Source of the DNA: Streptomyces daqingensis
Lineage (GTDB): Bacteria; Actinomycetota; Actinomycetes; Streptomycetales; Streptomycetaceae
Length of the DNA stretch: 64,000 bases
Assembly (NCBI RefSeq): GCF_014645895.1
Contig: NZ_BMMP01000001.1
Span: 62,001 to 126,000 of the forward strand
Reading direction: 5' to 3'
Made by a program: the position numbers and the translations under genes. The notes below the pieces were generated by a model. The model was not told the origin of the DNA. It made no database searches and worked only from the letters and a program-made list of their open reading frames with translations. This document shows, one piece after another, positions 52,084 through 60,836 of this stretch; the first letter of the stretch is position 1; every line of letters begins with the position of its first letter.

Positions 52084-52851
52084 TCACGCGCTCCGCAGGT
52101 TCGCCCCGATACGCCGGGCCGCGTCGACTGCGAGCGCGCCCAGCTCCACTGCGCGCGCCTCGTCGTAGCGCTGGATCGGCACGGAGACGGCGAGGGCGCC
52201 CAGCGGGCGCCCGTCCTTGTCCAGCAAGGGGGCGCCGACCGCGCCCACACCCGGCCGCCAGGCGCGGTCGTTCGTCGCGTATCCCGACTCCCGCACCCTC
52301 ACGAGGTCCTCGACGACGGACTGCTTGTCGGCGGGCGTGTTCTCCGAGAAGCGTTCGAGCTCCCCGCTCAGCAGCCGGTCCACCTCGTCGTCGGGAAGGT
52401 GGGCGAGGACCGCGCGGCCGCTGCAGCTGGCGTGCATCGGCACGCGGGCGCCCAAGTGCACCCAGGTGCGTACGGGCTCGTCGCTGTCCAGCCTGTCCAC
52501 GACCACGAGGCCCTGGTCTCCGCTGTAGCTGAGCAGGTGGATCGTCTCGTGGGTGGCGTCCCGCAGCCGGTGCATGGTGGGCAGCGCGGCCTCGCGCAGA
52601 CCGCCCTCCACCGAGGCGTGTATGCCCACGGAGAGGGCGCGGCCCGTGAGCACCCACTGCGTCCGGTCCGTGCTGGAGGACGTCAGCCAGTCCGCTTCGC
52701 GCAGAGTGACGAGGCAGCGGTGCACGGAGCTCTTGGGAATCCCGGTCGCTCTCGCGATCGCCGAGACGCCCACGGGCTGCAGCTCCGCCACGGTCTCCAG
52801 GACGCGCAGCGTCGTGATGACGGCGCGCATCGCATGACCGCTCGAAGTCAT
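52084..52851 (-). CDS. IclR-family transcriptional regulator of the adjacent catabolic operon
   Basis: A 255-aa regulator. The N-terminal winged helix is seen in VLETVAELQPVGVSAIARAT followed by GIPKSSVHRCLVTLREADWL. The C-terminal IclR effector domain has TIHLLSYSGDQGLVVVDRLD, MHASCSGRAVLAHLPDDEVD and VGAVGAPLLDKDGRPLGALA. It is transcribed away from the nine-gene operon, across a gap with two inverted repeats, so it likely controls that operon and itself in response to a carboxylate or CoA-ester intermediate. Confidence 0.93.
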   Translation of the reverse strand: MTSSGHAMRAVITTLRVLETVAELQPVGVSAIARATGIPKSSVHRCLVTLREADWLTSSSTDRTQWVLTGRALSVGIHASVEGGLREAALPTMHRLRDATHETIHLLSYSGDQGLVVVDRLDSDEPVRTWVHLGARVPMHASCSGRAVLAHLPDDEVDRLLSGELERFSENTPADKQSVVEDLVRVRESGYATNDRAWRPGVGAVGAPLLDKDGRPLGALAVSVPIQRYDEARAVELGALAVDAARRIGANLRSA

Positions 52852-52945
52852 GGAGGTTCCGGTCCCTTCACGTCAGTGGTCGGTGAACGGCGTATGCACA
52901 CCCCTTGACAGCGCGGCAACGCTTTCACCAGGGTGAACGCGCAAC

Positions 52946-52981
52946 GTACCGCATGGCGGTACATGTTCCATCTTACGGAAC
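52946..52981. promoter_or_regulatory. Tandem perfect inverted repeats, probable IclR operator
   Basis: GTACCGC-ATG-GCGGTAC (52946-52962) is a perfect 7-bp inverted repeat. Two bases on, GTTCC-ATCTTAC-GGAAC (52965-52981) is a second one. Both lie in the 140-base gap between the IclR gene and the first catabolic gene, ending 10 bases before its ATG. GTTCC/GGAAC half-sites resemble those reported for several IclR proteins. Confidence 0.65.
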
Positions 52982-52991
52982 GGGAGCGCTC

Positions 52992-53930
52992 ATGTACGTC
53001 GGACGGGCAATGCTGTTCGTCCCCGGCGACCGGCCGGACCGCATCGTCAAGGCCCTCGGCACCGCTGCGGACTCTGTGGCCGTCGACTTCGAGGACGCCG
53101 TCGCCGACGCGCACAAGGCGACCGCCCGCGCCCGCACCGCCGAGGTGCTCGACGGGCTGCCCGAGCGTCCTGGCCCCGCCGTGTACGTCCGCGTCAACGC
53201 GCTCGGGCACCCGGAGTCGCAGGCCGACCTGGATGCCGTCGCCCGGCTGTCCGGCCGCGGCCGCGTGGACGGGGTGATCCTCCCCAAGGCCGAGTCCGCG
53301 GCGCAGATCGAGGAGGTCGACCGGGCGCTGTCTGCCGCCGGAGGTGCCGCCGAGGCCGAAGGCGGACTGCCCCTGGTGCCGATCGTGGAGACCGCCCGCG
53401 GCGTGCTCGCCGCCGCCGCCCTCGCCTCGGCGGCGCCGCGCGTGCAGGCCCTGATGTTCGGCACGCTCGACCTCGCACACGAACTGGGCGTGGAGCCCTC
53501 CGTCGAAGGGCACGAACTGCTGCACGCCCGTTCGCAGGTCGTGCTCGCCTCGCGGGCAGCCGGTCTCGCGGGCCCGCTCGACGGCCCGTACCAGGCGCTC
53601 GACGACGAGGAAGGACTCGTACGCTCCAGCGCCGCCGCCCGCCGGCTCGGATTCACCGGCCGCGTCGTGCTCCACCCCCGCCAGGTGGGCCCCGTGCGGG
53701 ACGCCTTCGCGCCCGCACCGCACGAACTCGACCGCGCCCGCGAAGTGCTCGCCGCGTACGAGGCGGCGCAGGAGCGGGGCGCCGGGGCGTTGCGGCTGGC
53801 CGACGGGACGTTCGTCGACAGGCCGGTCGTCGCCCGGGCCGTCGCGCTGCTCGGCGCCGCCCAGAGCGGCAAGGGCGCCGAGAACGGCCCGCCGGCGAGC
53901 GGGGTCCGCGGTGCGGAGGCGGCGCGATGA
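52992..53930 (+). CDS. CitE-like CoA-ester lyase (HpcH/HpaI family), candidate citramalyl-CoA lyase
   Basis: A 312-aa TIM-barrel lyase. Family motifs are RAMLFVPGDRPDRIVKALG at the N-terminus (phosphate loop), VAVDFEDAVADAHKATAR (metal Glu/Asp), VRVNALGHPESQADLD, GVILPKAESAAQIEEVD, VPIVETARGVLAAAALA and MFGTLDLAHELGVEP. Relatives split malyl-, beta-methylmalyl- or citramalyl-CoA. With an adjacent class III CoA-transferase and MaoC hydratase, (S)-citramalyl-CoA lyase (pyruvate + acetyl-CoA) is the best inference. GGGAG precedes ATG 52992. It is the first gene of the operon and overlaps the next by 4 bases. Confidence 0.9.
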   Translation: MYVGRAMLFVPGDRPDRIVKALGTAADSVAVDFEDAVADAHKATARARTAEVLDGLPERPGPAVYVRVNALGHPESQADLDAVARLSGRGRVDGVILPKAESAAQIEEVDRALSAAGGAAEAEGGLPLVPIVETARGVLAAAALASAAPRVQALMFGTLDLAHELGVEPSVEGHELLHARSQVVLASRAAGLAGPLDGPYQALDDEEGLVRSSAAARRLGFTGRVVLHPRQVGPVRDAFAPAPHELDRAREVLAAYEAAQERGAGALRLADGTFVDRPVVARAVALLGAAQSGKGAENGPPASGVRGAEAAR

Positions 53931-55093
53931 CCGCCCCGGCACGGCTGCCGCTGGAGGACGTGACCGTCGTCGCCCTCGAACAGGCCGTCGCCGCGCCCCT
54001 GGCCACCCGGCAGCTCGCCGACCTCGGGGCACGGGTCATCAAGGTGGAGCGGCCCGACGGAGGCGACTTCGCCCGCGGCTACGACCGGGCCGTGCACGGC
54101 GGCTCCAGTGCGTTCGTCTGGCTCAACCGCGGCAAGGAGTCCGTCGAGCTCGACCTGAAGGACCCCGGACGGATGGCCGCTCTGCACCGGTTGCTGGAGC
54201 GCGCGGACGTCCTCGTGGCCAACCTCGCCCCGACCGCGCTCGAACGGCTCGGACTCGGCGCGGACGCGCTGCGCAGCCGCCACCCCCGGCTCGTCGTCTG
54301 CCGGATATCCGGCTACGACCCGGAAGGGCCCCAGCCGGAGAAGAAGGCCTACGACGCGCTGATCCAGGCCGAGGCCGGCGTCATGTCGCTGACGGGCGCC
54401 CCCGGGGAGCCCGCGAAGACCGGGATCTCCATCGCCGACATCGCCGCCGGCTCCTACGCCTTCAGCGGCGTCCTCGCGGCGCTGCGCCACCGCGACGCCA
54501 CGGGCGAGGTGCTTCCCGTGCGGGTCTCCCTCTTCGACTGCCTCACCGAGTGGATGGCGCACCCGCTCTACCAGACCCTCTACGGCGGCACCGCTCCCGT
54601 CCCGATGGGCACCTCGCACCCGGCCATCGCCCCGTACGGGGCGTACGTCACGGCGGACGGCGCGTCGGTGATGATCGCGGTGCAGAACGAGCGGGAGTGG
54701 GCGCGGCTGTGCGCCGACGTCCTCGAAGAGCCTGCGCTCGCCTCCGACCCGCGCTTCCGCTCCAACTCGGAGCGGGTGGCCGCCCGTTCGGAGATGGACG
54801 CGCAACTCGTTCCCCGCATCGGCGCGTTCACCGCGGCCGCCCTGACCGCCCGGCTCGACGCCGCGGGCATCGCGTGGGGCCGTCTGACCGAGCTCGCCGA
54901 CCTCGCCTCCCACCCCGAACTGGGCCGTCCCGGACGGTGGCTGGACACCCCGACCGAGCACGGAACGGTACGCACCCTCTTCCCGCCCGGAGCGCCGGGC
55001 GGACGAGTCGCCGGGGGCGGTGCCGTGCCCGCCCTCGGCCAGCACACCGATTCCGTACTCGCGGAACTGGACTTCGCGGAGGAGAACCGATGA
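53927..55093 (+). CDS. Class III (CaiB/BaiF) CoA-transferase, candidate itaconate CoA-transferase
   Basis: A 388-aa family III CoA-transferase. It shows TVVALEQAVAAPLATRQLAD with LGARVIKVERPDGGDFARGY, FVWLNRGKESVELDLKD, and the catalytic Asp in AYDALIQAEAGVMSLTG. MGTSHPAIAPYGAYVTADG and the C-terminal PALGQHTDSVLAELDF also fit. It would move CoA from succinyl-CoA or acetyl-CoA to a dicarboxylate; by synteny, itaconate to itaconyl-CoA. It overlaps both neighbours by 4 bases. Confidence 0.92.
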   Translation: MTAPARLPLEDVTVVALEQAVAAPLATRQLADLGARVIKVERPDGGDFARGYDRAVHGGSSAFVWLNRGKESVELDLKDPGRMAALHRLLERADVLVANLAPTALERLGLGADALRSRHPRLVVCRISGYDPEGPQPEKKAYDALIQAEAGVMSLTGAPGEPAKTGISIADIAAGSYAFSGVLAALRHRDATGEVLPVRVSLFDCLTEWMAHPLYQTLYGGTAPVPMGTSHPAIAPYGAYVTADGASVMIAVQNEREWARLCADVLEEPALASDPRFRSNSERVAARSEMDAQLVPRIGAFTAAALTARLDAAGIAWGRLTELADLASHPELGRPGRWLDTPTEHGTVRTLFPPGAPGGRVAGGGAVPALGQHTDSVLAELDFAEENR

Positions 55094-55671
55094 CGACGCA
55101 CACCGGCTGGCAGGGGCGGTACTACGAGGACTTCGTCGTGGGCGACGTCTTCGAGCACCCCCTGGGCCGCACGGTGACCACGACGGACAACATCTGGTTC
55201 ACCATGCTCACGCAGAACACCGCGCCCCTGCACTTCGACCACGAGTACGCGCGGCGCACCGAGTTCGGCAAGCCGCTGGTCAACTCGACGTTCACGCTCT
55301 CGCTCGTCGCGGGGCAGAGCGTCACGGACGTCTCCCAGAACGTCTTCGCCAACCTGGGCTGGGAGGACATCACCCTCCCCCGCCCCGTCTTCGAGGGCGA
55401 CACCATCCACTCACGCTCCACGGTGCTGCGGACGAGGGAGTCGGCGTCGCGGCCCACGCTGGGCGTCGTCACCGTCCGCACGACCGGCGTCAAGCAGACA
55501 GGCGAGGCCGTCATCGAGTTCACCAGGACGCTGCTCGTCTACAAGCGCGGCCACGGCCCGCGCCACACCGCCGGGACGGAGGCGGGGGCCGCCCAGGCGG
55601 CCCAGCCGGACGACGCACCGGGCGACGAAGCCGGGAACGCTGTTGCCGGCGGAACGGAGGAGACCGCATGA
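55090..55671 (+). CDS. MaoC-like hydratase, candidate itaconyl-CoA hydratase
   Basis: A 193-aa single-hotdog R-hydratase. The hydratase signature is LTQNTAPLHFDHEYARRTEF with GKPLVNSTFTLSLVAGQSVT, containing the catalytic Asp/His pair (HFDHEYA). LGWEDITLPRPVFEGDTIHS follows. The last ~40 residues are an Ala/Gly-rich tail beyond the usual domain. In the itaconate pathway the MaoC enzyme (Ich/RipB) hydrates itaconyl-CoA to citramalyl-CoA; mesaconyl-CoA hydratase is the alternative. ATG 55090 overlaps the CoA-transferase stop. Confidence 0.9.
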   Translation: MTTHTGWQGRYYEDFVVGDVFEHPLGRTVTTTDNIWFTMLTQNTAPLHFDHEYARRTEFGKPLVNSTFTLSLVAGQSVTDVSQNVFANLGWEDITLPRPVFEGDTIHSRSTVLRTRESASRPTLGVVTVRTTGVKQTGEAVIEFTRTLLVYKRGHGPRHTAGTEAGAAQAAQPDDAPGDEAGNAVAGGTEETA

Positions 55672-56816
55672 CGTCCGAACTCCGCAAGGACTTGCGGCAG
55701 TTGACCGAGCGCATCTGCGCGGACCACCCGGACGAGTACTGGCGGGAGGTGGATGCCGCACGCCGCTACCCGGAGGAGTTCGTCGACGCCCTGACCGCGA
55801 CGGGCTGCCTCGGCGCCCTCGTACCCGAGGAGTACGGCGGCCTGGGCCTGGGCCTCGGCGACGCCTCGGTGATCCTCGAGGCCATCAACGGCGCGGGCGG
55901 CAACGCCGGGCCCGTTCACGCGCAGCTCTACACCATGGGGTCGCTGCTGCGGCACGGCAGCGAGGAGCAGAAGCAGCGCTACCTGCCCGGCATCGCCTCC
56001 GGCGAGGTGCGGCTCCAGGCGTTCGGCGTGACGGAGCCGACCGCCGGTACCGACACGACAGCCATTCGCACGACGGCGACGCGCACCGCGGACGGGTACG
56101 TCGTCAACGGGCAGAAGGTCTTCATCTCCCGCGTGCAGCACTCCGACCTGATGCTGCTGCTCGCCCGGACGACGCCCCGGGAGGAAGCCGCGAAGAAGTC
56201 CGAGGGCCTGTCCCTGTTCCTCATCGACCTGCGCGAGGTCGACGGCGTCGAACTGCGGCCCCTGCGGACGATGGTGAACCACGAGACGAACGAGGTCTTC
56301 TTCGACGACGTCCACATCCCCGCCGACAGCCTCATCGGGGAAGAGGGGAAAGGTTTCCGCTACGTCCTGGACGGCATGAACGCGGAACGCATCCTCATCG
56401 CCTCCGAATGCATCGGCGACGGCCGCTGGTTCGTGGAGCGAGCGGCCCGCTACAGCAGCGAACGCGTCGTCTTCGGCCGCCCCATCGGACAGAACCAGGG
56501 CGTGCAGTTCCCCATCGCCCGGGCCCACGTCAACGTCGAGGCCGCCGACCTGATGCGCTGGCGCGCCTGCGACCTGTTCGACGCGGGCAAACCCTGCGGC
56601 GCCGAAGCCAACATGGCCAAGCTCCTCGCCGCGGACGCCTCCTGGGAGGCGGCCAACGCGGCGCTGCAGACCCACGGCGGCTACGGCTTCACCGCCGACT
56701 ACGACATCGAACGGAAGTTCCGCGAGACGCGGCTGTACCAGGTCGCCCCCGTCTCGACGAACCTCATCCTCTCCTACATCGGCCAGCACGTACTGAAGAT
56801 GCCCAGGTCGTTCTGA
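55668..56816 (+). CDS. Acyl-CoA dehydrogenase
   Basis: A 382-aa FAD enzyme. It shows AFGVTEPTAGTDTTAIRTTA (signature 1), VVNGQKVFISRVQHSDLM, FFDDVHIPADSLIGEEGKGF and LQTHGGYGFTADYDIERKFR. The usual catalytic Glu of the YEGT motif is absent (YQVAPVST). Glu240 in MNAERILIASECIG sits where isovaleryl- and long-chain acyl-CoA dehydrogenases keep theirs, so the enzyme is probably active on a branched substrate such as a methylsuccinyl-type CoA. It overlaps the MaoC gene by 4 bases. Confidence 0.92.
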   Translation: MTSELRKDLRQLTERICADHPDEYWREVDAARRYPEEFVDALTATGCLGALVPEEYGGLGLGLGDASVILEAINGAGGNAGPVHAQLYTMGSLLRHGSEEQKQRYLPGIASGEVRLQAFGVTEPTAGTDTTAIRTTATRTADGYVVNGQKVFISRVQHSDLMLLLARTTPREEAAKKSEGLSLFLIDLREVDGVELRPLRTMVNHETNEVFFDDVHIPADSLIGEEGKGFRYVLDGMNAERILIASECIGDGRWFVERAARYSSERVVFGRPIGQNQGVQFPIARAHVNVEAADLMRWRACDLFDAGKPCGAEANMAKLLAADASWEAANAALQTHGGYGFTADYDIERKFRETRLYQVAPVSTNLILSYIGQHVLKMPRSF

Positions 56817-56856
56817 GCCCGTAGAAGCACCGCACGAAAGGGAAGCAGGAGCACAG

Positions 56857-57864
56857 ATGGACGGATCCCCCGAGTACGGCCTCGTGCTGTGCAGCCAGTT
56901 CCTGCCCGGCGAGGACACGGTGGCGCGCTTCGACGAGCAGCTGGAGCAGGTGCGCTACGCCCGGGACGCGGGCTTCTCCTCGGTGTGGGCGACGCAGCAC
57001 TACCTCGCCGACCCGTTCCAGTACCTGCACCCGCTGGCCGTGCTCTCCCGCATCGTCCCCGAGTCCGGCGACATGCGGATCGGCACCGCCATCACGCTCA
57101 TGGCGCTCGGCAACCCCGTCGACATGGCGGAGGAACTGGCGACGCTCGACATCGTCAGCGGAGGCCGCCTGACGGTCGGCGCCGGACTCGGCTACCGCGA
57201 CGTGGAGTTCGACGCGTTCGGCGTGCCCAGAACGGGGCGGCTGCGCCGCTTCCTCGACAACCTCGACGTCGTACGCCGCCTGTGGACCGAGGACGAGGTG
57301 ACCTTCAGCAACGACGCCGTGCGGCTCGACGGCGTGCGCCCCGTCCTGCGCCCCGTGCAGCGGCCCCACCCGCCCGTCTGGCTCGCCGGTCACACCGACC
57401 GGGCGCTGCGGCGTACCGCCCGCATGGGATATCCGTGGCTGGCCGCGGCGGCACACGTGGAGAAGGAGTACCTGTACCAGCAGGTGGCGACCTTCCGGAA
57501 CGCCTGCGCCGAGGCCGGCCGCGACGACGCCGAGGTGCACGTGCTCCAGGAGATCTACGTCGGGGAGACCGACGAGTCGGCCGTCGAGGACGTACGCGCC
57601 GCCCTGACGGTCAAGTACGACGCCTACCGCGCCTGGGGCCAGGACCAGGTGCTGCCGCCCTCCCAGAGTTTCGACGTGGAGTTCGACAAGCTGCGCAAGG
57701 GGCGCTTCATCCTCGGCAGTGCCGAGTCGTGCCGCGCGCAGCTCGCCGAACTCGTCGACCGCGTGGGTCCCGGGCACATCCTGCTCCGCCCGCAGTGGCC
57801 GGGGATGCCGCAGGAGCAGGTCATGGCCAGCTTGGAACGCCTTACAGACGAGGTACTGCGATGA
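56857..57864 (+). CDS. LLM-class flavin-dependent oxidoreductase
   Basis: A 335-aa luciferase-like TIM-barrel enzyme. It shows GLVLCSQFLPGEDTVARFDE at the start, ARDAGFSSVWATQHYLADPF, AVLSRIVPESGDMRIGTAIT, LATLDIVSGGRLTVGAGLGY and RPVQRPHPPVWLAGHTDRAL. It uses FMN or F420; I cannot tell which. CAGGAG precedes the ATG, and the 40-base gap before it is the longest in the operon. Its C-terminus overlaps dctP by 4 bases. The reaction in the pathway is unknown; in the Pseudomonas cluster a glyoxalase-type gene occupies the comparable place. Confidence 0.9.
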   Translation: MDGSPEYGLVLCSQFLPGEDTVARFDEQLEQVRYARDAGFSSVWATQHYLADPFQYLHPLAVLSRIVPESGDMRIGTAITLMALGNPVDMAEELATLDIVSGGRLTVGAGLGYRDVEFDAFGVPRTGRLRRFLDNLDVVRRLWTEDEVTFSNDAVRLDGVRPVLRPVQRPHPPVWLAGHTDRALRRTARMGYPWLAAAAHVEKEYLYQQVATFRNACAEAGRDDAEVHVLQEIYVGETDESAVEDVRAALTVKYDAYRAWGQDQVLPPSQSFDVEFDKLRKGRFILGSAESCRAQLAELVDRVGPGHILLRPQWPGMPQEQVMASLERLTDEVLR

Positions 57865-58907
57865 ACAGAGACGGAATCGGGCGGCGGGGCTTCCTCGCGG
57901 CAGCGGGACTGGGCGGACTGGGCCTGGCGAGCGCCGGGCTGACCGGCTGCGGCGCTCCCGCGAGAGCGGGCGGCGGCCGGGAGTCCACGGTGGCCACCTA
58001 CATCCCCTCCTCCTACGACGACCTCTACCCCGGCATCCAGAAGTTCGTCGACGTGGCGACGGAGCGCAGCAAGGGCCGGCTCTCGCTGGACCTGTTCGAC
58101 TCCGGCAGCCTGCTCGGCGCCGAGCAGCTCCTCCCGGGCCTGCTGGGAGGCGTCGCCGACGTGATCTTCCAGACCAGTTCGTACGTCTCCTCGACCTACC
58201 CGGTCCTGGGCGCCATGGAGCTGCCGTTCGTCACCGAGGACTACGACAAGCTCCGCCGCGCCATCGCTCCGGGCGAGGAGCCGCACGAACTGATCAACAG
58301 GAAGCTGGCTCCGAAGGGCGCCCGCAACCTCGGCGGCATGCCGACGACCTTCGAGTACCTCTGGACCGTCGACAAGCCGATCCGCAGGCCGGAGGACGTG
58401 CGCGGGATGCGGCTGCGCGTCGCCGGCGAGATCGAGGGAGAGACCGTCAAGGCCCTCGGAGGCGCGCCGGTCACCATGGGATCCGCGGAGGTCTACGAGG
58501 CCATCGAACGCGGCACCATCGACGGGCTCGTCAGCTACATCGGCACGGTGGTCTCCCGCGATCTGCAGAGGATCGTCAAGTACGGCACCGCCGGCCACTT
58601 CGGCGCCTACACGGTCGACGCGTACTGCCGCTCCGACTGGTACGAGCAGCAGGATTCCGTGGTGCGGAGGGCTCTCGACGCGGCGGGCGAGGCCCTCTAC
58701 CGGGACGGCACCGAGACCATGTTCAAGGTCCACACCGAGAAGTACCTGCCCCAGGTCGAGAAGGCCGGCGTGGAGCTCGTCGAGCCCGACGAGGCCGGAA
58801 TGGCCGCGTTCCGCAAGGCAGTTCAGCCGGTGTACGCCCGGTGGGAGCGCCGCCTCGGCGACGCCCGGACCGCGAGCCGCGCCGTCGAGACCATCCGGAA
58901 GGCGTGA
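57861..58907 (+). CDS. dctP: TRAP transporter solute-binding lipoprotein
   Basis: A 348-aa DctP-family receptor. The N-terminus has both a twin-arginine motif (GRRGFLAAAGLGG) and a lipobox (AGLTGCGAP), so it should be Tat-exported and lipid-anchored, which suits a Gram-positive TRAP receptor. DctP landmarks: KLAPKGARNLGGMPTTFEYL, PIRRPEDVRGMRLRVAGEIE and GAPVTMGSAEVYEAIERGTI, where the conserved Arg (RVAG) binds the carboxylate. It captures the organic acid that the operon degrades. Confidence 0.93.
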   Translation: MNRDGIGRRGFLAAAGLGGLGLASAGLTGCGAPARAGGGRESTVATYIPSSYDDLYPGIQKFVDVATERSKGRLSLDLFDSGSLLGAEQLLPGLLGGVADVIFQTSSYVSSTYPVLGAMELPFVTEDYDKLRRAIAPGEEPHELINRKLAPKGARNLGGMPTTFEYLWTVDKPIRRPEDVRGMRLRVAGEIEGETVKALGGAPVTMGSAEVYEAIERGTIDGLVSYIGTVVSRDLQRIVKYGTAGHFGAYTVDAYCRSDWYEQQDSVVRRALDAAGEALYRDGTETMFKVHTEKYLPQVEKAGVELVEPDEAGMAAFRKAVQPVYARWERRLGDARTASRAVETIRKA

Positions 58908-58917
58908 GGGCCCCGAC

Positions 58918-59532
58918 ATGAAAGCACTCGACCACATCCGCAAGTACGTGCTGGCGTGCTCCCTCGGGCTGGCCGTCGTCTCGATGAGCGTCGTCGCGCT
59001 GATGATGCTCACCATCACCTACGACGTCGTCGTCCGCTTCACCTTCGCCGCCCCGACGGACTGGGCCTACCCCGTGAACGCCGCCGGGGTACTGCTGGTC
59101 ACGGCGCTCTCGGTGCCGTACCTCTACGCCAAGGGCCAGCACATCTCCATGGACCTGCTGTACCGGGCGCTGCCGAAGCGGACGCGCCGCCTCGCGGACG
59201 GTGTCACCGCAGCGGCAACGGCCTTCCTCGGCCTGATCCTCGCCGTCACCGCCTACCGGGCGATGGCCGTCGCGATCGAGGGGGGCCTGACCGGGTCCGG
59301 CACCTTCAGCATCCCCCTGTGGATCCCCGACGCCGCGCTGCTGGTCACCGGGGTGCTGCTGACCCTCGTCGCGGTGCTCTTCCCGCCGGGCGGCCAGGCG
59401 GAGCCCCCCGTCCAGACCGAACCCGAACCGTCGCCGGCGGAGGCCGCGGCCTCCGGAACGGGCGGACGGGACAGTGCCGGAGACGGTGGCGCGGAATCCG
59501 CCTCGTCCGGTGAAGGAGAGGCCAAGCCATGA
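58918..59532 (+). CDS. dctQ: TRAP transporter small permease
   Basis: A 204-aa DctQ-type protein with four membrane helices in the first ~155 residues (LACSLGLAVVSMSVVALMML, AYPVNAAGVLLVTALSVPYL and two more). A hydrophilic Glu/Pro/Ala-rich tail of ~55 residues at the C-terminus is unusual for the family. It starts 10 bases after dctP and overlaps dctM by 4 bases. Confidence 0.9.
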   Translation: MKALDHIRKYVLACSLGLAVVSMSVVALMMLTITYDVVVRFTFAAPTDWAYPVNAAGVLLVTALSVPYLYAKGQHISMDLLYRALPKRTRRLADGVTAAATAFLGLILAVTAYRAMAVAIEGGLTGSGTFSIPLWIPDAALLVTGVLLTLVAVLFPPGGQAEPPVQTEPEPSPAEAAASGTGGRDSAGDGGAESASSGEGEAKP

Positions 59533-60836
59533 TGTCCGACGCCGGTATCGCGATCCTCGCGGTCGTCCTCCTGCTCTTCCTCATCGCGCTGCGCACCCCG
59601 ATCTTCGTCGCGCTCGCCGTGTCCGGCATCGCCGGCCTGATCGGGCTGCAGGGGCTCCAGGGAGTCGAGCTGGTCCCCCTGTCGCTCGTCGCCCAGCTGC
59701 AGAACTACGCACTCGTCGCCGCGCCCCTGTACATCCTGCTCGGTGAAGTGCTCGCCGTCAGCGGCCTCGGGCGTGACCTGTTCGCCGCCGCGCACCGCTG
59801 GTTCAACCGGATACCCGGCGGACTCGGGGCGTCGGCCATCGGTTCCTCGACCGTCTTCGGGGCGATGTCCGGAGTGAGCATCTCCTCGGTGGCCGTCATC
59901 GGGCGCATGGCCGTGCCCGAGATGCTCAGCCGGGGCTACCGGCCCGCGTTCGCCAGCGGAACGGTCACCGCCTCCGGCGCGCTGGCCATGCTCATCCCGC
60001 CCAGCCTCATGTTCATCCTGTACTCGTCGGTGACGGGCGTGAGCATCGCGGAGCTCTTCGCGGGCGGACTGGTGCCGGGTCTGCTGCTGGCCGCTGCGAT
60101 GATCCTGTACGTGGTCCTGCGGGCGAAGTCCGCACCGGCCAACGCGCCCGTCGTCCAGGAGACCTTCACCTGGGGAGAGCGCCTGAAGGCGCTCGGGAAG
60201 ATCTCCCCGGCGCTGCTGCTCATCCTCCTCGTGCTCGGCTCGATCTACACCGGCTTCGCGACGCCCACCGAGGCGGCGGCCGTCGGCGCGCTCGCGGCCT
60301 TCGGGGTCACGGGAGGGATCTACAAGAAGCTCGGCTGGAAGAACCTGCGGCTGATCTTCGTCTCGACGGCGACGGTGACCGCTTCCGTACTCGCCATCGT
60401 CGGTTCGGCGTTCGTCTTCACGCAGATGCTGGTGGCCGCCCGGATCCCCGATGCGGTGACCGGGTTCGTCGTGGGCCTCGACATCTCGCCCTACCTCGTC
60501 ATCGCGGCGATCATGTTGGTCCTCGTCCTGCTGGGCTGCCTCGTCGACGCCGCCTCGCTCCTGCTCGTCGTCACGCCGATCCTCGTGCCGGCGATCGAGG
60601 AACTCGGCTTCGACCCGCTGTGGTTCGGCGTGCTGCTGGTCATCAACCTGGAGATGGCGGTCATCACGCCGCCCGTCGGGCTGAACCTCTACACGATGAA
60701 GTCCGTGGTGCCGGAACTCGACCTCGCCGACATCTTCCGCGGCATCCTCCCGTATCTCGCGATCGAGGCCGCGATGCTCGCGCTGGTGACGGCCGTTCCG
60801 GAGATCGCGACATGGCTGCCGGGGCTGATCCTGTGA
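59529..60836 (+). CDS. dctM: TRAP transporter large permease
   Basis: A 435-aa DctM-type ion-transporter subunit with about 12 hydrophobic segments. Family motifs include VAAPLYILLGEVLAVSGLGR, GSSTVFGAMSGVSISSVAVI, VTASGALAMLIPPSLMFILY and VITPPVGLNLYTMKSVVPEL. It uses the Na+ or H+ gradient to move substrate handed over by DctP. GTGA overlap with the next gene. Confidence 0.93.
   Translation: MMSDAGIAILAVVLLLFLIALRTPIFVALAVSGIAGLIGLQGLQGVELVPLSLVAQLQNYALVAAPLYILLGEVLAVSGLGRDLFAAAHRWFNRIPGGLGASAIGSSTVFGAMSGVSISSVAVIGRMAVPEMLSRGYRPAFASGTVTASGALAMLIPPSLMFILYSSVTGVSIAELFAGGLVPGLLLAAAMILYVVLRAKSAPANAPVVQETFTWGERLKALGKISPALLLILLVLGSIYTGFATPTEAAAVGALAAFGVTGGIYKKLGWKNLRLIFVSTATVTASVLAIVGSAFVFTQMLVAARIPDAVTGFVVGLDISPYLVIAAIMLVLVLLGCLVDAASLLLVVTPILVPAIEELGFDPLWFGVLLVINLEMAVITPPVGLNLYTMKSVVPELDLADIFRGILPYLAIEAAMLALVTAVPEIATWLPGLIL

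Noticed and set aside
60620..60832. Extended N-terminus for the MmgE/PrpD protein
   Set aside because: It lies entirely inside dctM in another frame; the GTGA overlap at 60833 gives the natural start.
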